Positions 7,162 through 10,069 of a DNA stretch of 10,069 nt are shown piece by piece. The position numbers were made by a program, and so were the translations under genes. The notes beneath the pieces were generated by a model. The model saw nothing but the letters and a program-made list of their open reading frames with translations, had not been told where the DNA came from and ran no database searches. The stretch's first letter is position 1, and every line of letters begins with the position of its first letter. Source of the stretch: Cellvibrionales bacterium UBA2034 (GTDB lineage: Bacteria > Pseudomonadota > Gammaproteobacteria > Pseudomonadales > UBA7239); assembly GCA_002333095.1 (NCBI GenBank), contig DDBK01000143.1, positions 14,249 to 24,317 of the forward strand, given 5' to 3'.

Positions 7162-7845
7162 GTGTCAGAGATTTCTTTGTCAGTGCTGCCGACGGATTTT
7201 GATGGGTGGTGGCAAGTACAGGGCGAATCTGTCGAGCCTGCGAATATCCGTCGAAATGGCGAAAGTGGTGTTGATCGGCTGACTACAGATGCCGGTGTTC
7301 TCTATGTCAAACGCCAGCGTAATCATCTTTTCCGCAGTTGGCGATACCCTCTGGGTTTTCCTACCTTCATGCGTGAAAAATTTGCTGTACAGGCTTTACA
7401 GAAAATTGGTATCCCTGTGCCTGATATTGTTTTTGCAGAGGCCAGGAAAGTGTCGGGGCAGTGGCAAGCTGTTCTGGTGACAAAAGAATTGAAGGGTTAC
7501 AGTGATCTCGAGTGCTGGTACAGGCAGGGTGGGCGAGAGCGTTTGGGTGAAGCTCAGCACACATTGTTTCTCCTGAAGCTGGGACAATTGCTGGGTTCGT
7601 TGCACCGCCATCACTGGCAGCACACGTGCCTGTATCCAAAACATATTTTTGTGACGAAGGGTGATGAAACAATTTTGCCTGACATTGCACTGATAGACCT
7701 TGAAAAAGCCCGTCGCCGTTTATCGGTCAGGCAAGTGGCTCGCCGCGACCTGGACCAGTTGCGCAGGCATAGCCCGATGTGGAATGATCAGGACTGGAAT
7801 ACATTATTGCTCGGGCATACCCGTCCAGCTGAAACTACACATTGA
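7162..7845 (+). CDS. inaA: InaA/WaaP-type lipopolysaccharide kinase-like protein (WarB-like)
   Basis: The 227-residue product has the kinase-like fold of the InaA/WaaP family, whose known members phosphorylate heptose of the lipopolysaccharide core at the cytoplasmic face. Visible marks are the beta-3 lysine in VLYVKRQ (K50), the helix C glutamate in FMREKFAV (E72), the block CLYPKHIFV (about 156-164) and the DFG-equivalent aspartate in LIDLEKARRR (D179). The classic HRD catalytic aspartate is not seen; the matching stretch reads HTCLYPKH. GTG at 7162 is preferred, with AAGGG 10 bases upstream. A TTG at 7141 overlaps the methyltransferase stop as TTGA and would add seven residues. The gene sits between the methyltransferase and the response regulator, matching the partners of inaA in the Pseudomonas colRS locus. 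Whether it is an active kinase is uncertain. Confidence 0.88.
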   Translation: MSEISLSVLPTDFDGWWQVQGESVEPANIRRNGESGVDRLTTDAGVLYVKRQRNHLFRSWRYPLGFPTFMREKFAVQALQKIGIPVPDIVFAEARKVSGQWQAVLVTKELKGYSDLECWYRQGGRERLGEAQHTLFLLKLGQLLGSLHRHHWQHTCLYPKHIFVTKGDETILPDIALIDLEKARRRLSVRQVARRDLDQLRRHSPMWNDQDWNTLLLGHTRPAETTH

Positions 7846-7854
7846 GTCAATAAA

Positions 7855-8529
7855 ATGCGCATCCTGCTGGTGGAAGACAACCGCGATATCCTGGCCAACC
7901 TTGCTGATTATCTTGAAATAAAAGGCTATACGGTAGATTGCGCACAGGATGGACTGACAGGTCTGCATCTTGCTGCATCCCAGTCATATGATCTGGCTGT
8001 TCTTGATGTAATGATGCCCGGCATGGATGGCTTTACCCTTTGCCAGCGTTTGCGTGAAGCGCGCAACAATCTGCCAGTCATTATGTTGACAGCGCGCGAT
8101 ACTCTTGATGATCGTTTGCAGGGGTTTTCTTCCGGTGCAGACGATTATCTGGTCAAGCCATTTGAATTATCGGAGCTCGCTGCGCGTGTGGAGGCTGTCT
8201 TGCGGCGCACGCATGGCAGTAGTCGTTTATTGTCAGTCGCAGATTTGACGCTTGATCTCGATTCACTGGAAGTGGTTCGTCAGGGTACAGCCATCAAGCT
8301 AAACCCAATAGGCTTGAAACTGCTGGAAACACTGATGCAGCGCAGCCCTTCTGTTGTACGGCGTGAGCAGTTGGAGGAGGCGATCTGGGGTGATGATTGC
8401 CCGGACAGTGACAGCTTGCGAAGCCATATCCATCAGTTACGACAGTTGATCGACAAGCCTTTTGATACGCACTTGCTGCAGACGGTACACGGCATTGGAT
8501 TCCGTCTCGCACCGCCGCAAATCCCATGA
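7855..8529 (+). CDS. colR: OmpR-family response regulator, ColR-like
   Basis: The 224-residue protein is a two-domain transcription regulator. The receiver domain (about 1-115) has the acidic pair E7-D8, the phosphorylated D51 in LAVLDVMMPGMDGF, T79 and K101. The C-terminal winged helix (about 127-220) ends with the usual TVHGIGFRL hairpin. Phosphorylation by the adjacent sensor should promote tandem binding to direct-repeat sites, such as the TTTCAC repeats upstream of this operon. The assignment to ColR rests mainly on the neighbours (methyltransferase, InaA-like kinase and ExxE sensor), not on residues unique to ColR. PmrA- or QseB-type regulators have the same architecture. The ATG is 9 bases after the inaA stop and has only a weak GAG upstream. 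The stop overlaps the sensor start as ATGA. Confidence 0.9.
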   Translation: MRILLVEDNRDILANLADYLEIKGYTVDCAQDGLTGLHLAASQSYDLAVLDVMMPGMDGFTLCQRLREARNNLPVIMLTARDTLDDRLQGFSSGADDYLVKPFELSELAARVEAVLRRTHGSSRLLSVADLTLDLDSLEVVRQGTAIKLNPIGLKLLETLMQRSPSVVRREQLEEAIWGDDCPDSDSLRSHIHQLRQLIDKPFDTHLLQTVHGIGFRLAPPQIP

Positions 8530-9815
8530 TGCCATTTCTAAAAAAGCAGCACCGCCTGTCGCGCCGCATTATTGTGGCGTTTGTCGTTATGGCGGCCGTG
8601 ATCAGTGCATTGTTTTCGGTGGGGATTATTGTTGTAGTCCAAGTGGTAGAAAAACAATTACTGACTGATACCTTGCACGGTGACATGACATTGGCAATGG
8701 CGAGATTCAGTGCCGGTCGCGATCTCGATCTGCTGCCTGGTTCGCGTTTTTATCATGATACGGAAAGCAGTCTTGACGAGCCGGAAGAGCCGCCAGCCTG
8801 GTTGGAAAATCTGGACAGTGGTTTTCATGAAGTGTTTCGTGAAGGGCAATCTTTCCATGCGCTTGTTTATAAGCAGGGCGATGAGCGATTTTTGTATTTG
8901 CGTGACCAGACGGATTTTGAAAAACGTGAGCAAGCCTTGTTCCTGGTGGTAGCTGCCGGTTTTATGCTGAGTGTAATAGCAGCGTGGATTCTGGGATATT
9001 TCCTGGCCCGGCGAATCATGTTTCCTGTTACACGGTTGGCGAGTCAGGTGCGACACCGCGGCCAACTTCTGGCATTGGCACCACCATTAGCACCTGGCTA
9101 CGCGGATGATGAAGTGGGGCAATTGGCTGCTGCGTTTGACGGTACGCTGGACCAGTTGCGGCAAGCGCTGGAGCGCGAGCGCTTTTTTACCAGCGATGTC
9201 AGCCATGAATTGCGCACGCCACTAACGGTCATCACCACATCCTGTGAGTTGCTGAAAGCGACGGACACCCTGAATCCCAAACAGGAGAAGCAACTTCTAC
9301 GTGTACAACGCGCGAGTCAGGAAATGCGTGAGTTGATACACACCTTCTTGCAATTGGCGCGCGACAACCTGGATAACAAAAGCGTGACCGAGAAATCTAC
9401 TATTGCCAATATGGCGCAGGAACAATGCGAGCAATGGCAACCAGCCGCAGAAGCTAAAGGATTGCAGCTGTTGCTGACGCAAGAAGCTCCGCCACCGGAC
9501 AAGCTCTACAACGTGGCGCTACTGCGGGCTGTGGTATCCAATCTCTTGCGCAATGCCGTGCACTACACGGAAACCGGTTATGTGCGTCTAGTTTTGACTG
9601 CCACCGGATTCCGTGTGGAAGACTCCGGTGCCGGCATTGACGAATCCCAGCGGGAGAGCATTTTTCAGCCGTTTGTGCGTGGTTCCGGTGCACGTGGGGA
9701 AGGACTGGGGCTGGGGTTGTCGCTGGTGAAGCGCATCTGTGCCCATCAAGGGTGGCAGATAAGCCTGCATAACCTGTCAGGGGGCGGGAACTGCTTTGAA
9801 GTGTCCTTTAGTTGA
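8526..9815 (+). CDS. colS: Membrane sensor histidine kinase, ColS-like
   Basis: The 429-residue inner-membrane kinase is laid out as TM1 (about 14-41), a periplasmic sensor of about 95 residues, TM2 (about 137-160), a HAMP linker (about 160-215), a HisKA domain with H227 in SDVSHELRTPL, and a HATPase domain with N box NLLRNAVHYT (N343), G1 DSGAGI (366-371), F box FQPFVRG and G2 GLGLGL. All catalytic motifs are intact. The periplasmic part has H111 and, just before TM2, E132-K-R-E135, an ExxE motif like the one reported for Fe(III)/Zn sensing in Pseudomonas ColS; an acidic stretch (EPEE, 85-88) is also present. The start overlaps the regulator stop by 4 bases, so translation is coupled. A second ATG follows immediately at 8529. 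No terminator hairpin is visible after its stop. Confidence 0.93.
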   Translation: MMPFLKKQHRLSRRIIVAFVVMAAVISALFSVGIIVVVQVVEKQLLTDTLHGDMTLAMARFSAGRDLDLLPGSRFYHDTESSLDEPEEPPAWLENLDSGFHEVFREGQSFHALVYKQGDERFLYLRDQTDFEKREQALFLVVAAGFMLSVIAAWILGYFLARRIMFPVTRLASQVRHRGQLLALAPPLAPGYADDEVGQLAAAFDGTLDQLRQALERERFFTSDVSHELRTPLTVITTSCELLKATDTLNPKQEKQLLRVQRASQEMRELIHTFLQLARDNLDNKSVTEKSTIANMAQEQCEQWQPAAEAKGLQLLLTQEAPPPDKLYNVALLRAVVSNLLRNAVHYTETGYVRLVLTATGFRVEDSGAGIDESQRESIFQPFVRGSGARGEGLGLGLSLVKRICAHQGWQISLHNLSGGGNCFEVSFS

Positions 9816-9844
9816 CTATTTTTTAGCCAGCCATGTTTTTTAGC

Positions 9845-9873
9845 TTGACCGCTCAGGTCTTCCCTCTTATATA
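9845..9873 (+). promoter_or_regulatory. Sigma70-type promoter for topA
   Basis: TTGACC (9845-9850) and TATATA (9868-9873) are 17 bases apart, close to the housekeeping consensus. Transcription would begin near 9880, leaving a leader of about 70 bases before the topA ATG. This is the best promoter in the window. The surrounding gap (9816-9948) contains no other gene-like feature. TATATT at 9870-9875 is an alternative -10 with 19-base spacing. Confidence 0.65.
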
Positions 9874-9948
9874 TTCGCACCCTCCTGTGCAGCATCCGTC
9901 CAGTGATCCTGCACCTACCTTTCAGCATGGCGGCAATCAGAAGGCATT

Positions 9949-10069
9949 ATGGGCAAATCCCTCGTTATCGTAGAGTCCCCGGCCAAGGCCAAGACCATCA
10001 ATAAGTACCTCGGCAAGGATTTCATTGTGAAGTCCAGCGTGGGCCATGTGCGCGACCTGCCTGTTAGCG
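9949..10069 (+). CDS. topA: DNA topoisomerase I (type IA), N-terminal 40 codons
   Basis: The partial product starts [21 protein letters not shown], the highly conserved beginning of the Toprim domain of TopA, including the E9 that acts in catalysis and metal binding. GHVRDLP follows near residues 32-38. TopA relaxes negative supercoils through a tyrosine located beyond this window. AGAAGG lies 4 bases upstream of the ATG, so the start is firm. The gene is cut by the window edge, and its own promoter separates it from the sensor kinase gene. Confidence 0.97.
   Translation, partial: MGKSLVIVESPAKAKTINKYLGKDFIVKSSVGHVRDLPVS

Noticed and set aside
8294..8686. A 130-residue minus-strand open frame across the regulator/sensor junction
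   Set aside because: It is antisense to two genes with intact catalytic motifs, with no binding site or domain of its own.
9819..9844. Direct repeat TTTTTTAGC, twice, 17 bases apart, after the sensor gene
   Set aside because: The T runs suggested a terminator, but no stable stem precedes either of them. A 9-base T-rich repeat is easily explained by chance.
1..10069. Searched by eye for tRNA, rRNA, CRISPR repeats, transposase genes and phage genes
   Set aside because: None was seen. The window is filled by standard chromosomal genes with short gaps.

Overview
This window comes from a gammaproteobacterium of about 50% G+C. The gene content (HflD, NudJ, MnmA, TusD, a ColRS/WarAB-type cluster, TopA) fits the Pseudomonas/Cellvibrio part of the group. 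The genus is an inference from gene order and protein style and was not tested. The window is almost fully coding. No tRNA, rRNA, CRISPR array, insertion sequence or prophage gene is visible, and the longest non-coding stretch is the 219-base divergent region at 6221-6439.

Left block, minus strand (1-6220). Seven genes run leftward in one tightly packed series: an LtaS/MdoB-type alkaline-phosphatase-superfamily transferase, a PAP2 membrane phosphatase, nudJ (Nudix phosphatase), an AcylT3 membrane acyltransferase, mnmA (tRNA 2-thiouridylase), hflD, and the first 15 codons of a probable tusD. Gaps are 31, 11 and 63 bases, then two 4-base start/stop overlaps, then 25 bases. The nudJ-mnmA-hflD order is an old gammaproteobacterial arrangement. 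The more A+T-rich acyltransferase gene interrupts it and overlaps the mnmA start. TusD belongs to the sulfur relay that supplies MnmA, so the end of the operon is a coherent tRNA-thiolation group.

Right block, plus strand (6440-9815). Four genes run rightward: a class I SAM-dependent methyltransferase, an InaA/WaaP-type kinase, an OmpR-family response regulator and its sensor kinase. This set matches the Pseudomonas colR-colS-warA-warB(inaA) locus in a different gene order. The sensor has an ExxE motif just before its second membrane segment, as described for metal sensing by ColS. The divergent region upstream contains TTTCAC twice exactly 11 bases apart, embedded in a 16-mer that fits the ColR-box consensus (as I recall it) at all but one position.

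Right edge (9845-10069). A strong sigma70-type promoter drives topA, of which 40 codons are present.

Working picture (inference): a ColRS-like system controls its own operon, with two probable envelope-modifying enzymes, and possibly the divergent operon, which starts with a lipid-headgroup transferase and a lipid phosphatase. Together this would be an envelope-remodelling locus wired to an envelope or metal stress sensor.
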